Assembly (NCBI RefSeq): GCF_020905335.1
Contig: NZ_JAJJMN010000001.1
Span: 3,472,001-3,536,000 of the forward strand
Source of the DNA: Flavobacterium lipolyticum
GTDB taxonomy: Bacteria; Bacteroidota; Bacteroidia; Flavobacteriales; Flavobacteriaceae
Direction: 5' to 3'
DNA: 64,000 nt
In this document: positions 52,384-61,373 of the stretch, piece by piece
Position numbering within the stretch: the stretch's first letter is position 1
How the letters are laid out: every line of letters begins with the position of its first letter
Position numbers and translations under genes: made by a program
The notes under the pieces: model-generated
Databases searched by the model: none
What the model was told of the DNA's origin: nothing
What the model saw: only the letters and a program-made list of their open reading frames with translations

Positions 52384-53239
52384 TTTTTTTTAAGCTACAA
52401 AAATAGCCCAATTTATACAGGTCAAACAAAAATAAAGAAGGTTTTTGTGACAACAAATTTCGCTCGATTCTGATTTGATTTTTTACAAAAAGAAAAGCCG
52501 AAAATTGTGTTAATTTGAGTCTTCTCAGAGATTCAAAAGAAGTTATAATTTTACTCTCTTTTTTTAGTATTTTATCTGAATCATAAAGAAAAACAAGATT
52601 TTCTAAAGCTATTTTGGTTTTGTTTAAAAACACTTTTGAAGTTTCTAAATTCAAATGAAAAGTTGGATTTACTATCCGAAGAATTTTAAAATGATTTGCT
52701 TTTAAAACAGAAAAGAAACACAAATCTTCATAACCGTATCTGGTGATGGATTCGTCAAAAGGAAACCGAACAAAAATATCTTTTTTAATTACCAGATTTG
52801 AAGTGAGAAGAGAAAAAGTCTCTCTTTTATTACCATAAAACCAGCGAAGAAATTGCTCCTTTGGAGGTTCATTGTTCTCATAAATGATTCCGCCAAACAG
52901 AATATTACTTTCCGAATCAGAAATAACATCGATGTACTTTTTTATAAAATTATTCTGAGCAGGAAAGGTATCACAGTCTAAAATAAGCAACCAGTTGTAT
53001 ATGGATTTTTGAGCCAGTGAATTGATGTTTTTGCCTCTTCCTAAATTAGTTTCATTTTTAAAAAAGGAACAATTAGGCAAAAGATTGATTTCTGCATTTA
53101 GCGTATTTTCGTGAGAATTTGAATCGTCGTCCTGGCAAAGAACTTCAAAATGAATTCCAATAGCATTACATTGTTTTGCAACTTCTTTAACAAGTGGCAA
53201 AACATCATAATTAAAAACCGGAATTAAAATAGAGAGCAT
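52376..53239 (-). CDS. Family 2 glycosyltransferase (inverted, behind ftsE)
   Basis: A 287-residue GT2 enzyme with LSILIPVFNYDVLPLVKEVAKQC, CQDDDSNSHENTLN, NLGRGKNINSLAQKSIYNWLLILDCDTFPAQN (DCD motif) and YGYEDLCFFSVLKANHFKILRI. Its ATG overlaps the ftsE stop (TAATG), so it is probably translated from the ftsE transcript, an unusual link between a cell-division ABC gene and the polysaccharide cluster. It converges on the GT4 gene with an 8-bp overlap. Confidence 0.9.
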   Translation of the reverse strand: MLSILIPVFNYDVLPLVKEVAKQCNAIGIHFEVLCQDDDSNSHENTLNAEINLLPNCSFFKNETNLGRGKNINSLAQKSIYNWLLILDCDTFPAQNNFIKKYIDVISDSESNILFGGIIYENNEPPKEQFLRWFYGNKRETFSLLTSNLVIKKDIFVRFPFDESITRYGYEDLCFFSVLKANHFKILRIVNPTFHLNLETSKVFLNKTKIALENLVFLYDSDKILKKESKIITSFESLRRLKLTQFSAFLFVKNQIRIERNLLSQKPSLFLFDLYKLGYFCSLKKTN

Positions 53240-53922
53240 TACACGCTGCGTTGCACCACTTCAAAAATTCTTTCGTCTTCACATTTTAGGGTTTTAGACG
53301 GGAATTTCATTAGTAAAGCATAATCGTGGGTTACCATGATCACTGTTTTACCGTTGGCATTGATTTTTTTAAGTACTTCAAGAACCTCTGAGCTGGTTTG
53401 CGGATCAAGATTTCCGGTTGGCTCATCGGCTAAGATAAATTCAGGATCGTTTAACAGTGCTCTTGCAATGGCAACACGCTGTTGCTCACCGCCTGAAAGT
53501 TGATGTGGCATTTTGTTTACGAATTCTTTCATGCCTACCTTATCCAGAACTTCATCGATTTTATGCTCCATGGCTTCTTTTTCAGACCAGCCGGTGGCTT
53601 TTAAAACAAAAAGCATATTGTCTTTTACGGAACGGTCCGGAAGTAACTTAAAATCCTGAAACACAATTCCAATTTTACGTCTTAAATAAGGGATTTCGCT
53701 TTCTTTTAAAGTCGCCAAATCAAATTCAACGATATGTCCTTCACCCTCAGTTAAAGGTAAATCACCATAAAGTGTTTTCATGAAACTACTCTTTCCGGAA
53801 CCTGTTTTTCCAATTATATAGATAAATTCACCATGCTGAACATCTAAATTAATGTGAGATAAAATTTTCTTTCCTTCCTGATATATAGTGACTTCTTTAA
53901 GAGACAGTACGGTTTGCGACAT
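53239..53922 (-). CDS. ftsE: Cell-division ABC transporter ATP-binding protein FtsE
   Basis: A 227-residue ATPase that with FtsX regulates peptidoglycan hydrolases at the division site. Start ATG 53922 (MSQTVLSLKEVTIYQEGKKIL); the longer upstream frame is not conserved-looking. Walker A GKTGSGKSS, Q-loop VFQDFKLLPDRSVKDNMLFVL, signature LSGGEQQRVAIARALLNDP, Walker B ILADEPTGNLD and H-loop VTHDY are intact and match FtsE. ftsX is not adjacent. The GT2 gene follows with overlapping stop/start codons. Confidence 0.9.
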   Translation of the reverse strand: MSQTVLSLKEVTIYQEGKKILSHINLDVQHGEFIYIIGKTGSGKSSFMKTLYGDLPLTEGEGHIVEFDLATLKESEIPYLRRKIGIVFQDFKLLPDRSVKDNMLFVLKATGWSEKEAMEHKIDEVLDKVGMKEFVNKMPHQLSGGEQQRVAIARALLNDPEFILADEPTGNLDPQTSSEVLEVLKKINANGKTVIMVTHDYALLMKFPSKTLKCEDERIFEVVQRSV

Positions 53923-53942
53923 AATAAAATTAATTTGAATGG

Positions 53943-53973
53943 TAAAAGTAATAAGATAACGCTTGGATTCAAA
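53943..53973 (-). promoter_or_regulatory. Promoter of ftsE
   Basis: On the minus strand TTTG (53970-53973), 19 bp, then TACTTTTA (53943-53950); one mismatch to TAnnTTTG at the last base. It lies 21 nt upstream of the chosen ATG and supports that start. Confidence 0.5.
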
Positions 53974-54013
53974 ATAAATTTTAATCATTTCTGTGAGGAA
54001 TTTCAAAAAAACG

Positions 54014-54098
54014 GCCACAGATTAAAGAATTAGAATGATTTTATTCCTTCTGCTAAAGTTAATTTTTCAATCTGTGAGGAGGGGTGTAATCTGTGTCA
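54014..54098. repeat. CCACAGATTAAA palindrome-like element
   Basis: GCCACAGATTAAAG at the left, with two complementary copies at the right: AATCTGTG at 54069 and TAATCTGTGTC at 54088. Same family as the 29459 element, less regular. It lies in the 53923-54285 gap between ftsE and the large TPR gene. Confidence 0.55.
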
Positions 54099-54258
54099 AA
54101 CATAACAGAATCGTTGTTTCAATTGTAAAACAGAAAAATATTTCTGTAAAGTTTGAGAACCAATCTTTTGGCGTTTACTATGTGGTTTAATAATTACGAT
54201 TAAAATATTTATTCATAATAAAGTCAAGGAACGTTTCGTTATAAACGGTATAAAATGA

Positions 54259-54266
54259 TACATTTG
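54259..54266 (+). promoter_or_regulatory. -7 box for the 1004-residue TPR gene
   Basis: TACATTTG fits TAnnTTTG and ends 19 nt before the ATG. The -33 region (GTTTCGT near 54234) is imperfect. Confidence 0.5.
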
Positions 54267-54285
54267 AATACTAAATATAATTAAA

Positions 54286-57200
54286 ATGCGTAAACTTCCC
54301 TGGTTCTTTTTACTCCCAATTATCCTTTTCTCAACCATAGTTTCGGCACAAAAATCAGCTATTTATACTTACGACTTAAAGGATTTTGACAAAGCACTGG
54401 CTTTGTACAATGACAAACAATATGCTTCGGCCCAACTTATTTTCGAATATGTAAAAAATAATGCAACAACCGAGGAAGTTCAATCTGATTGTGCTTATTA
54501 TATTGCCAATTGCGCCATTCGAACAAATAAAGTAAATGCCGATGCGCTGATGGAGAAATTTGTACACGATTATCCGACAAGTACAAAACAAAATCAGGCG
54601 TATATTGAAGTAGCTCAGTATTTTTTTGAGCAGGGAAATTACCCGAAAGCGTTGCAATGGTTTGATAAAGTAGATGAAAGTTACATGAGCAAATCAGACT
54701 CGGATAAATTTAATTTTCAGAAAGGATATAGTTATTTCAGTGCTAAAAAGAAAAAGGAAGCAACTACTTATTTTAACAAAGTGGTAAATTCTGCTGATTT
54801 TGGTTCGCAGGCCAAATATTACTTGGGATTTATGGCGTATGAAGGTGATGATTATAAAGAAGCAACGAAATATTTTGATGAAGTTTCAGGCGAAGAAAAG
54901 TACAAAGAAAAGCTTTCGTATTATCAGGCCGACATGAATTTTAAGCTGGGGAGTTTCCAAAAAGCAATCGATTTGGGGCAAAAAGCCATGAGTAAATCGA
55001 ATGATTTGGAAAAGTCAGAACTGAACAAAATTATTGGAGAAAGTTATTTCAATTTAAAGCAATATGGTAAAGCGATTCCGTTTTTAGAGCAGTATGCCGG
55101 TAAAAAAGGGAAGTGGAATAATACCGATTTCTATCAATTGGGATATGCGTATTACGAACAAAAAGAGTACGAAAAAGCAATTTCCCAATTCAATAAAATT
55201 ATTGAAGGAAAAGATTTTGTAGCTCAAAATGCCTATTATCATTTAGGTTTAGCATATTTAAATACAGGTAAAAAGCAGGAAGCTTTAAATGCGTTTAAAA
55301 ATGCTTCTGAAATGGATTTCAATGCGCAAATTCAGGAAGACGCAGCGTTAAATTATGCAAAACTGAGCTATGAAATTGGGAATGCCTATCAAACGGTACC
55401 AGGAATTTTGCTTGATTTTTTAAAGAAATATCCAAATAATTCAAGCAGATCTGAGGTAGAAAAATTATTGGTTGATTCTTATATTTCTTCTAAAAACTAC
55501 AAAGAAGCACTTTCGTTATTAGAAAAAAACAGGTCGGCAGAGAATAAAGCGGCTTATCAAAAAGTACTTTTTTACCGAGGTGTAGAATTGTACAATGAAT
55601 CTAATTATCCCGAAGCAGGGAAAATGTTCAAAAATGCTGTCAGCGAACAAAAGACTCCTGAATTTACAGCGCGTGCGACTTTTTGGAAAGCCGAAACGGA
55701 ATATATGACCGATGATTTTCAGAATGCTTTACTAAGCTACAAGCAATTTGCAGGGTTGGCTGCAGCGAAAACTACTAATGAGTATAAAAACATCAATTAT
55801 AATATTGGTTATGCTTATTTTAAACAAAAAGAATACGATCAGGCAGGGAATTCTTTTCAGGCACAAATTGACAATTCGAAAGAAGATAAAGTACGTTTAA
55901 ACGATTCGTATTTGCGTTTGGGCGATTGCCGATTTGTGAGTTCGAAGTACAGTGCAGCAAATGAAGCGTACTCCAAAGCTATTGAAGCAAAAGGTGTTGA
56001 CGCCGATTATGCACAGTTTCAAAAGGCAATTTCTTACGGATTTATGTCCAAAAATGATAAAAAAGCCGAGGAGTTGAGCCATTTTCTTCAGATGTATAAA
56101 AAGTCGTCTTATCGAGATGATGCTTTATACGAATTAGGGAACACTTATGTAACAGAGAAAAAGAACGATCAGGCACTTAAAACTTACGATCAGTTGATTT
56201 CAGAATTTAAAAATGGTTCGTTTACTTCGAAAGCCATTTTAAAACAAGGGTTGATTTATTACAATTCAGATCGCGATGATCAGGCTTTGGTGAAGTTTAA
56301 AAAAGTAGCAGCCGAGTTTCCTAAAACTCCCGAAGCTTTAGAAGCGGTTTCGACTGCCAGATTGATTTATGTCGACTCAGGAAAGGTGGATGAATATGCG
56401 ACCTGGGTACGTACCTTAGATTTTGTGGCGGTTACTGATGCCGAGCTGGATAATGATACTTATGATGCGGCTTTCAAACAATATAGTCAGAACAACAGTA
56501 AGCAAGCCATAACTGGTTTTACAGCTTATGTGAGTAAATTTTCGAAAGGAATGCATGCGCTGGAAGCTAACTTTTATTTAGCACAATTGTATTTTGCCGA
56601 AGGGTCGGAAACAAAATCAGTGGCAAATTATCAGTATGTGACTGATCAGCCAAGAAGTGAATTTACAGAGCAATCGTTGAGCAGACTCGCACAGATTTTC
56701 CTTAAAGCAAAAGATTGTGATCAATCGATTCCGGTTTTAGTTCGTTTAGAAAACGAAGCTGATTTTCCTCAGAATAAAAACTTTGCACAGGCCAATCTGA
56801 TGAAATGTTATTACGACAAAAAAGATTACGACAATGCTGTAGTGTATGCTGATAAAGTATTGCAAAATACAAAAGCCGATGCAAATGTAAAGGCCGATGC
56901 ACAAATTATCGTGGCACGCGCGGCAATGCAAACAGGAAACGAAGACAAGGCCAAAACGGCCTATGCTAAATTGTCGGCAACTTCGAAAGGAGAATTAGCA
57001 GCGGAAGCCTTGTACTATGATGCTTATTTCAAAACCAAAGAAGGGAAGTTTGAGGCTTCAAATGGGTCTGTTCAAAAGCTGGCTAAAAACTATTCGGCTT
57101 ACAAATATTACGGAGCGAAAAGTTTGGTGCTGATGGCAAAGAATTTTTACGGATTAAAAGACAGTTATCAGGCAACTTATATTTTAGACAACGTCATTAA

Positions 57201-57300
57201 CAATTTTACCGATTATCCGGATGTTGTTGAAGAGGCTAAAACGGAGTTGAGTGCGATTAAGTTGGAGGAAGCAAAAACGAATTCTTCAATTAATAAGTAA
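54286..57300 (+). CDS. Large secreted tetratricopeptide-repeat protein
   Basis: A 1004-residue protein with signal peptide (MRKLPWFFLLPIILFSTIVSAQ) followed by TPR-type helical repeats nearly to the end, for example YYQLGYAYYEQKEYEKAISQFNKII-like units at about 280-310 and YNIGYAYFKQKEYDQAGNSFQAQI near 510. It is probably a periplasmic scaffold for envelope protein complexes. A TonB-receptor-like barrel gene lies 1.3 kb downstream with phzF between them; I recall a TPR/barrel association in flavobacteria, suggesting joint action. The specific role is unknown. Confidence 0.85.
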   Translation: MRKLPWFFLLPIILFSTIVSAQKSAIYTYDLKDFDKALALYNDKQYASAQLIFEYVKNNATTEEVQSDCAYYIANCAIRTNKVNADALMEKFVHDYPTSTKQNQAYIEVAQYFFEQGNYPKALQWFDKVDESYMSKSDSDKFNFQKGYSYFSAKKKKEATTYFNKVVNSADFGSQAKYYLGFMAYEGDDYKEATKYFDEVSGEEKYKEKLSYYQADMNFKLGSFQKAIDLGQKAMSKSNDLEKSELNKIIGESYFNLKQYGKAIPFLEQYAGKKGKWNNTDFYQLGYAYYEQKEYEKAISQFNKIIEGKDFVAQNAYYHLGLAYLNTGKKQEALNAFKNASEMDFNAQIQEDAALNYAKLSYEIGNAYQTVPGILLDFLKKYPNNSSRSEVEKLLVDSYISSKNYKEALSLLEKNRSAENKAAYQKVLFYRGVELYNESNYPEAGKMFKNAVSEQKTPEFTARATFWKAETEYMTDDFQNALLSYKQFAGLAAAKTTNEYKNINYNIGYAYFKQKEYDQAGNSFQAQIDNSKEDKVRLNDSYLRLGDCRFVSSKYSAANEAYSKAIEAKGVDADYAQFQKAISYGFMSKNDKKAEELSHFLQMYKKSSYRDDALYELGNTYVTEKKNDQALKTYDQLISEFKNGSFTSKAILKQGLIYYNSDRDDQALVKFKKVAAEFPKTPEALEAVSTARLIYVDSGKVDEYATWVRTLDFVAVTDAELDNDTYDAAFKQYSQNNSKQAITGFTAYVSKFSKGMHALEANFYLAQLYFAEGSETKSVANYQYVTDQPRSEFTEQSLSRLAQIFLKAKDCDQSIPVLVRLENEADFPQNKNFAQANLMKCYYDKKDYDNAVVYADKVLQNTKADANVKADAQIIVARAAMQTGNEDKAKTAYAKLSATSKGELAAEALYYDAYFKTKEGKFEASNGSVQKLAKNYSAYKYYGAKSLVLMAKNFYGLKDSYQATYILDNVINNFTDYPDVVEEAKTELSAIKLEEAKTNSSINK

Positions 57301-57496
57301 GAACAAAGAGTAGAGAAGATAGAAGATAGAAAAAAGAGGCAAGAAGCAAGATGAAAGATTGCTGAGAAGTCTTTTCTCTTTGTTCTTGCATCTATTAAAA
57401 AAAAAGAAGAATAAAAGATTATAGAGAATAGATGCAAGAGTAAAGATGCAAGAATAGAAGTCTTGTGTCTTGGTTCTATCATCTAAATAAAAAAAA
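57301..57496 (+). repeat. Purine-word spacer with two hairpins before phzF
   Basis: GAACAAAGAG (57301-57310, starting right after the stop codon) pairs with CTCTTTGTTC (57376-57385), and CTTGCATCTATT (57385-57396) pairs with AATAGATGCAAG (57427-57438). The DNA between and after is AGA-rich words. It has the same general build as the GAGTAAA array at 58370. Confidence 0.75.
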
Positions 57497-57505
57497 GAAA
57501 AAGAG

Positions 57506-58369
57506 ATGAGTTTACCATTTTATATAGTTGATGTTTTTGCCGATAAAAAATATGCCGGAAATCAGTTAGCCGTTTTTACGGAAGCGGAGAATCTAAGTAC
57601 TGAAGAAATGCAGGAGATGGCACGCGAGATTAATTTTGCAGAAAGCACCTTTATAACAAAGCTTGACAGAGAAAAAAATAAAGCAGAGATCAGAATATTT
57701 ACCCCTGCTCATGAAATGCAGTTTGCAGGACATCCTATAATTGGAACTTCGTGGGTTTTAATCAATAAAATATTTGATAATTCTCCAGAGAATATCACAT
57801 TAGAAGTTCCTATTGGGGCAATTCCGATTCATCAGTCTGAAGATCTAATTTGGTTAAAAGCAGCACAGCCTAAGTTTTGGGATATTTATGCGAAGGAAGA
57901 CTTCACCCTGTTCAGTAATCTGAAAAAAGAAGATTTCGAGAATCAATTCCCAATTCAGGAAGTAACGACCGGAAGCGCTTTTGTGATGGTTGGACTGAGC
58001 AATAAAAGAGCATTGGAAAATTTGGTTTTAGATAAAGATAAAGCAGATGAATGGATGAAAAACAACTGCAAAACAGCTCACAGAGCCTTGTATTTTTATT
58101 ATCTGGAAGACTCAAAATTGTTTAGCAGAATGTTGTGTATTGAGCACAATCAATTGGTTGAAGATGCAGCAACCGGAAGCGCAAGTACTTGTTTACAGGC
58201 TTTTCTTTTAAAATATCATTTGCCGCAATTTGAAATGATCAATTACCAGGGAGATTATATCAATCGTCCGTCTCAAATTTATTTTAAAGGGAAATTGACC
58301 GAAAATCAATTTGATATCAAAATAGGAGGGAAAGCTCAGTTTGTTGCAAAAGGAGAGTGGGAAGTTTAA
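57506..58369 (+). CDS. PhzF-family isomerase/epimerase-like protein
   Basis: A 287-residue cytoplasmic protein with the two-lobed PhzF fold: YIVDVFADKKYAGNQLAVF, NFAESTFI with the catalytic glutamate (Glu46), PAHEMQFAGHPIIGTSWVL, and EDAATGSASTCLQAFLLKY at the second lobe. PhzF itself isomerises an intermediate of phenazine synthesis, but most bacterial homologues have unknown substrates and no phenazine genes are seen here. The stop codon is followed at once by the GAGTAAA array. Confidence 0.9.
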   Translation: MSLPFYIVDVFADKKYAGNQLAVFTEAENLSTEEMQEMAREINFAESTFITKLDREKNKAEIRIFTPAHEMQFAGHPIIGTSWVLINKIFDNSPENITLEVPIGAIPIHQSEDLIWLKAAQPKFWDIYAKEDFTLFSNLKKEDFENQFPIQEVTTGSAFVMVGLSNKRALENLVLDKDKADEWMKNNCKTAHRALYFYYLEDSKLFSRMLCIEHNQLVEDAATGSASTCLQAFLLKYHLPQFEMINYQGDYINRPSQIYFKGKLTENQFDIKIGGKAQFVAKGEWEV

Positions 58370-58558
58370 GAGTAAAGAGTAAAGAGTAAAGAGTAAAGAG
58401 TAAAGAGTAAAGAGTAAAGAGTAAAGAGTAAAGAGTAAAGAGTAAAGAGTAAAGAGTAAAGAGTAAAGAGTAAAGAGTAAAGAGTAAAGAGTAAAGAGTA
58501 AAGAGTAAAGAGTAAAGAGTAAAGAGTAAAGAGTAAAGAGTAAAGAGTAAAGAGTAAA
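58370..58558 (+). repeat. GAGTAAA microsatellite, 27 perfect copies
   Basis: A 7-bp unit repeated 27 times without interruption, starting at the base after the phzF stop codon, followed by a decaying copy (GAGAATA). Downstream, AAAGAGAATAGAAT (58556-58569) pairs perfectly with ATTCTATTCTCTTT (58618-58631), which lies 19 nt before the next start codon. Confidence 0.98.
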
Positions 58559-58650
58559 GAGAATAGAATTATAGAGTAAAAAGAAAATTTAGAAAAGGAG
58601 GGAAGTCTGTACTCTTTATTCTATTCTCTTTCCTCTCAAAAAAAAGATAT

Positions 58651-60402
58651 ATGAAAATTAATTGCCAGAATAAAATCATCATCTTACTAGTACTGTTTGT
58701 TGTGCAGCTTTCGTTTTCGCAAAAGAAGAATGAAACAATCGGTACAGAGACAGTAAACGTAGTAAAGCCTTATTCGCCAACGATTTCAGATGCTTTCAAA
58801 GTAAAGGAGACGCCTTCGCTTGACGATAGCGGAAATCAGCCCAAAGAAACTATAAAGTACAGTATTTTATCTGTTCCGGTAGCCTCTACCTTTACGCCTT
58901 CAAAAGGAAAAGCAGAAGGTGTTGAGAAATCTAAAAAAGAAAAATTATTTAATAATTATGCTACGTTAGGAGTAGGGAATTACGGAACTTTAAACGCTGA
59001 ATTGTTTGTCAATCAGGATTTAGGAAACAACGATTATGTGGCAGGTATGTTTCGTCACCATTCTTCTCAGGGAGGAATTAAAGGTGTAGAATTAAACGAT
59101 GAGTTTTATGATACAGCATTGAATGTGGGATATGGGGTAAACAATCGTGATATGTCATGGAATGTCGATTTGGGCTATCAGAATCAATTGTACAACTGGT
59201 ACGGTTTACCGGCTGATTTCGGGTCAACTTTAACAGGACAAATGCGTGATGATTTAATAAGAGGAATTAATCCAAATCATTCGTACAATACCATTTCTTT
59301 AGGCGGTAACGTAGCTTTTACGGAAGGTGTTTTCAGTAAGATTTCGACTAAGTTTACGCATTTTTCAGATAGTTTTTCGTCATCAGAAAACCGTTTTCAT
59401 GTAAAACCTTCTTTTAAGGTAGATATAATGGATCAGGCTATCAATACCAATATTATTGTAGATCACGTAAGCGGATCTTTTGAACATAATTATGCGTATG
59501 ATAATACAAAGCCCTTGAAATACAGTCTGACTAATTTTGGAATTGAACCAAGCTTTGTAATGTTAGAAAATGATTGGACACTGGAGTTGGGAGCAGGCTT
59601 GTTTTATGGCTTGGATTCTGAAAACAGCGGAAACAAATTTTATATTTATCCTAAAGTAAATGCTTCCTACAAGTTGGTAGGAGATTTGATGATTTTTTAT
59701 ACAGGAGTAAATGGAGGTTTAAATCAAAACTCCTATGCTGATTTTGTGACTGAAAATCCGTTTTTATCTCCAACACTTTTAGTGAAACCTACCAACAATC
59801 AATATACTGTTTTTGCGGGTTTAAAAGGAAAGTTGGCCAACAATGTTAGTTACAATCTTACCGGTTCTTATTTGAATGAAAAAGATAAAGCACTATACAG
59901 AAGCAACGATTACACAGAAGATTTTTCTAATCAAAATTATGGTTTTGGAAACTCTTTTGGAGTGATTTATGATGATATCAGAACCTTCCGTTTTTATGGG
60001 GAATTAAAAGCTGATTTTTCTCAAAATGTTTCTTTCGGAATCAATGGAACCTTCAACAGTTACAAATATGACGGTATAGAAGCATGGAATTTGCCTTCTA
60101 TGAAATTGAGTTCTAATCTGGATGTAAATATCACCAAACAATGGTATGCAGGACTGAATGTTTTCTTTGTAGGAGAACGAAAAGACATGCAGTCGAATCT
60201 AAGCTTAGGAACCGATCCGGTGATTACAACACTAAAAAGCTATTTTGATGCCAATGCTCATCTGGGGTATAAATACAACGAGCGTTTGACTTGTTTTCTG
60301 AAATTGAATAATATAGGGAATCAGGCCTATGAAAAATGGCTGAATTATCCGGTACAAGGATTCCAGGTAGTAGTTGGAGCAAACTACAAATTTGATTTTT
60401 AA
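58651..60402 (+). CDS. TonB-dependent-receptor-like outer-membrane barrel
   Basis: A 583-residue protein with signal peptide (MKINCQNKIIILLVLFVVQLSFSQ). There is no plug domain: after about 70 residues it goes straight into barrel strands (LFNNYATLGVGNYGTLNAELFVNQDLG...), ending FQVVVGANYKFDF with the terminal Phe of outer-membrane barrels. The late strands (YKYNERLTCFLKLNNIGNQAYEKWLNYPVQGF) look like the end of TonB receptors. Because the plug is absent it is probably not an active importer; a structural or export-related role with the upstream TPR protein is plausible. Confidence 0.82.
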   Translation: MKINCQNKIIILLVLFVVQLSFSQKKNETIGTETVNVVKPYSPTISDAFKVKETPSLDDSGNQPKETIKYSILSVPVASTFTPSKGKAEGVEKSKKEKLFNNYATLGVGNYGTLNAELFVNQDLGNNDYVAGMFRHHSSQGGIKGVELNDEFYDTALNVGYGVNNRDMSWNVDLGYQNQLYNWYGLPADFGSTLTGQMRDDLIRGINPNHSYNTISLGGNVAFTEGVFSKISTKFTHFSDSFSSSENRFHVKPSFKVDIMDQAINTNIIVDHVSGSFEHNYAYDNTKPLKYSLTNFGIEPSFVMLENDWTLELGAGLFYGLDSENSGNKFYIYPKVNASYKLVGDLMIFYTGVNGGLNQNSYADFVTENPFLSPTLLVKPTNNQYTVFAGLKGKLANNVSYNLTGSYLNEKDKALYRSNDYTEDFSNQNYGFGNSFGVIYDDIRTFRFYGELKADFSQNVSFGINGTFNSYKYDGIEAWNLPSMKLSSNLDVNITKQWYAGLNVFFVGERKDMQSNLSLGTDPVITTLKSYFDANAHLGYKYNERLTCFLKLNNIGNQAYEKWLNYPVQGFQVVVGANYKFDF

Positions 60403-60411
60403 ATTTTTTTT

Positions 60412-60553
60412 AACCGCAAAGCACGCAAAGATTTTTATTTTGCGTTACACAGATAAAACACAAAGTTCGCAAAGCTATTTCAACATAAAGCTTTGCGAAC
60501 TTTGCATTTGCTAAGCGCGATTCATGATAAAAACTTTTGCGTGCTTTGCGATT
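60412..60553. repeat. Nested CGCAAAGCACGCAAAG palindromes
   Basis: Outer arms AACCGCAAAGCACGCAAAG (60412-60430) and CTTTTGCGTGCTTTGCGATT (60534-60553) are inverted with small gaps. Inner arms CAAAGTTCGCAAAGCT (60461-60476) and AGCTTTGCGAACTTTG (60489-60504) are a perfect 16-bp inverted repeat. The element fills the gap between the barrel and GNAT genes. Confidence 0.75.
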
Positions 60554-60581
60554 CAATAGACAGATAATTAAAATAATTAAG

Positions 60582-61112
60582 ATGAAAATTAAACTCAGAC
60601 AAGAAAATCAAAACGATCACAAAAGTGTTTTTGACCTCATTGAGAAAGCTTTTGAAAAAGAAGAATATAGTGACCATAAAGAACAGTTTTTGGTTGAAAG
60701 GTTAAGAAAATCGGATGCTTTTATTCCGGAATTATCTATGGTTGCCGAAGTAGAGAATGAAATCGCAGGACATATTTTATTGACGAAATTAGAAATTAAA
60801 AACGATACAGCATCTTTTGAATCTTTGGCATTGGCTCCTGTTTCAGTATTACCAAAATTTCAAGGAAAGGGAATTGGTTCGAAGCTTATCGTGCACGCCC
60901 ATGAAGTCGCGAAAGAATTAGGATATAAATCAGTGATCTTATTAGGACATCCCGATTATTATCCGAGATTTGGTTATGAACTTTGTGAAAAATACCATAT
61001 CGAAATGCCTTTCGATGTTCCGGCAGAAAATTGCATGGTGATTCCTTTAACCGAAAATGGATTGTCAGGAGTAAGCGGAAAAGTAGTTTATCCAACGGCT
61101 TTCTTTGAATAA
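60582..61112 (+). CDS. GNAT N-acetyltransferase (YhbS-like)
   Basis: A 176-residue cytoplasmic acetyltransferase. Start ATG 60582 (MKIKLRQENQNDHKSVFDLIEKAFE) is chosen over a frame that begins in the upstream palindrome. The acetyl-CoA site is LALAPVSVLPKFQGKGIGSKLIVHAHEVAKELG (Q/RxxGxG/A), followed by VILLGHPDYYPRFGYELC, typical of YhbS-type enzymes. Substrate unknown. It is followed by a palindrome with a T-run. Confidence 0.88.
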   Translation: MKIKLRQENQNDHKSVFDLIEKAFEKEEYSDHKEQFLVERLRKSDAFIPELSMVAEVENEIAGHILLTKLEIKNDTASFESLALAPVSVLPKFQGKGIGSKLIVHAHEVAKELGYKSVILLGHPDYYPRFGYELCEKYHIEMPFDVPAENCMVIPLTENGLSGVSGKVVYPTAFFE

Positions 61113-61242
61113 AAAATAAAACAAAGAGAAAAAACCTTTGCAGCTAAGAACTTCATAACGTTTTTATTTTCAATGGTTTATGTGAATAATAGGTCTAGTT
61201 TTTAGAAAATATTCGAGAGATAAAAGTATATAAAGTTTTTAA

Positions 61243-61290
61243 GCCACGAATTCACGAATATTTTTTCGTGAATTTATGGCTATCTTTTTT
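61243..61290 (+). terminator. GCCACGAATTCACGAA palindrome with T-run
   Basis: GCCACGAATTCACGAA (61243-61258) and TTCGTGAATTTATGGC (61265-61280) pair with two mismatches and are followed by TATCTTTTTT. It probably terminates the GNAT transcript and belongs to the same palindrome family as 42414. Confidence 0.7.
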
Positions 61291-61303
61291 GAGACTGTAT
61301 AAA

Positions 61304-61348
61304 ACCTTTGCACCTTTGTAACTTAGAACCTCAGTACCTCCAAAAAAA
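61304..61348 (+). repeat. Word leader upstream of the SH3-like gene
   Basis: CCTTTGCACCTTTGTAACTT then AGAACCTCAGTACCTCC and an A-run, 25 nt before the ATG at 61374. Nearly the same words occur 445 bp later before the next gene, and on the minus strand before 28509 and 30615. Confidence 0.75.
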
Positions 61349-61373
61349 CTCATTTCATTAAAAGAGCTGTATA

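Noticed and set aside
58370..58558. Possible CRISPR or regulatory protein-binding array
   Set aside because: A pure 7-bp microsatellite with no spacers; slippage is the simplest explanation.
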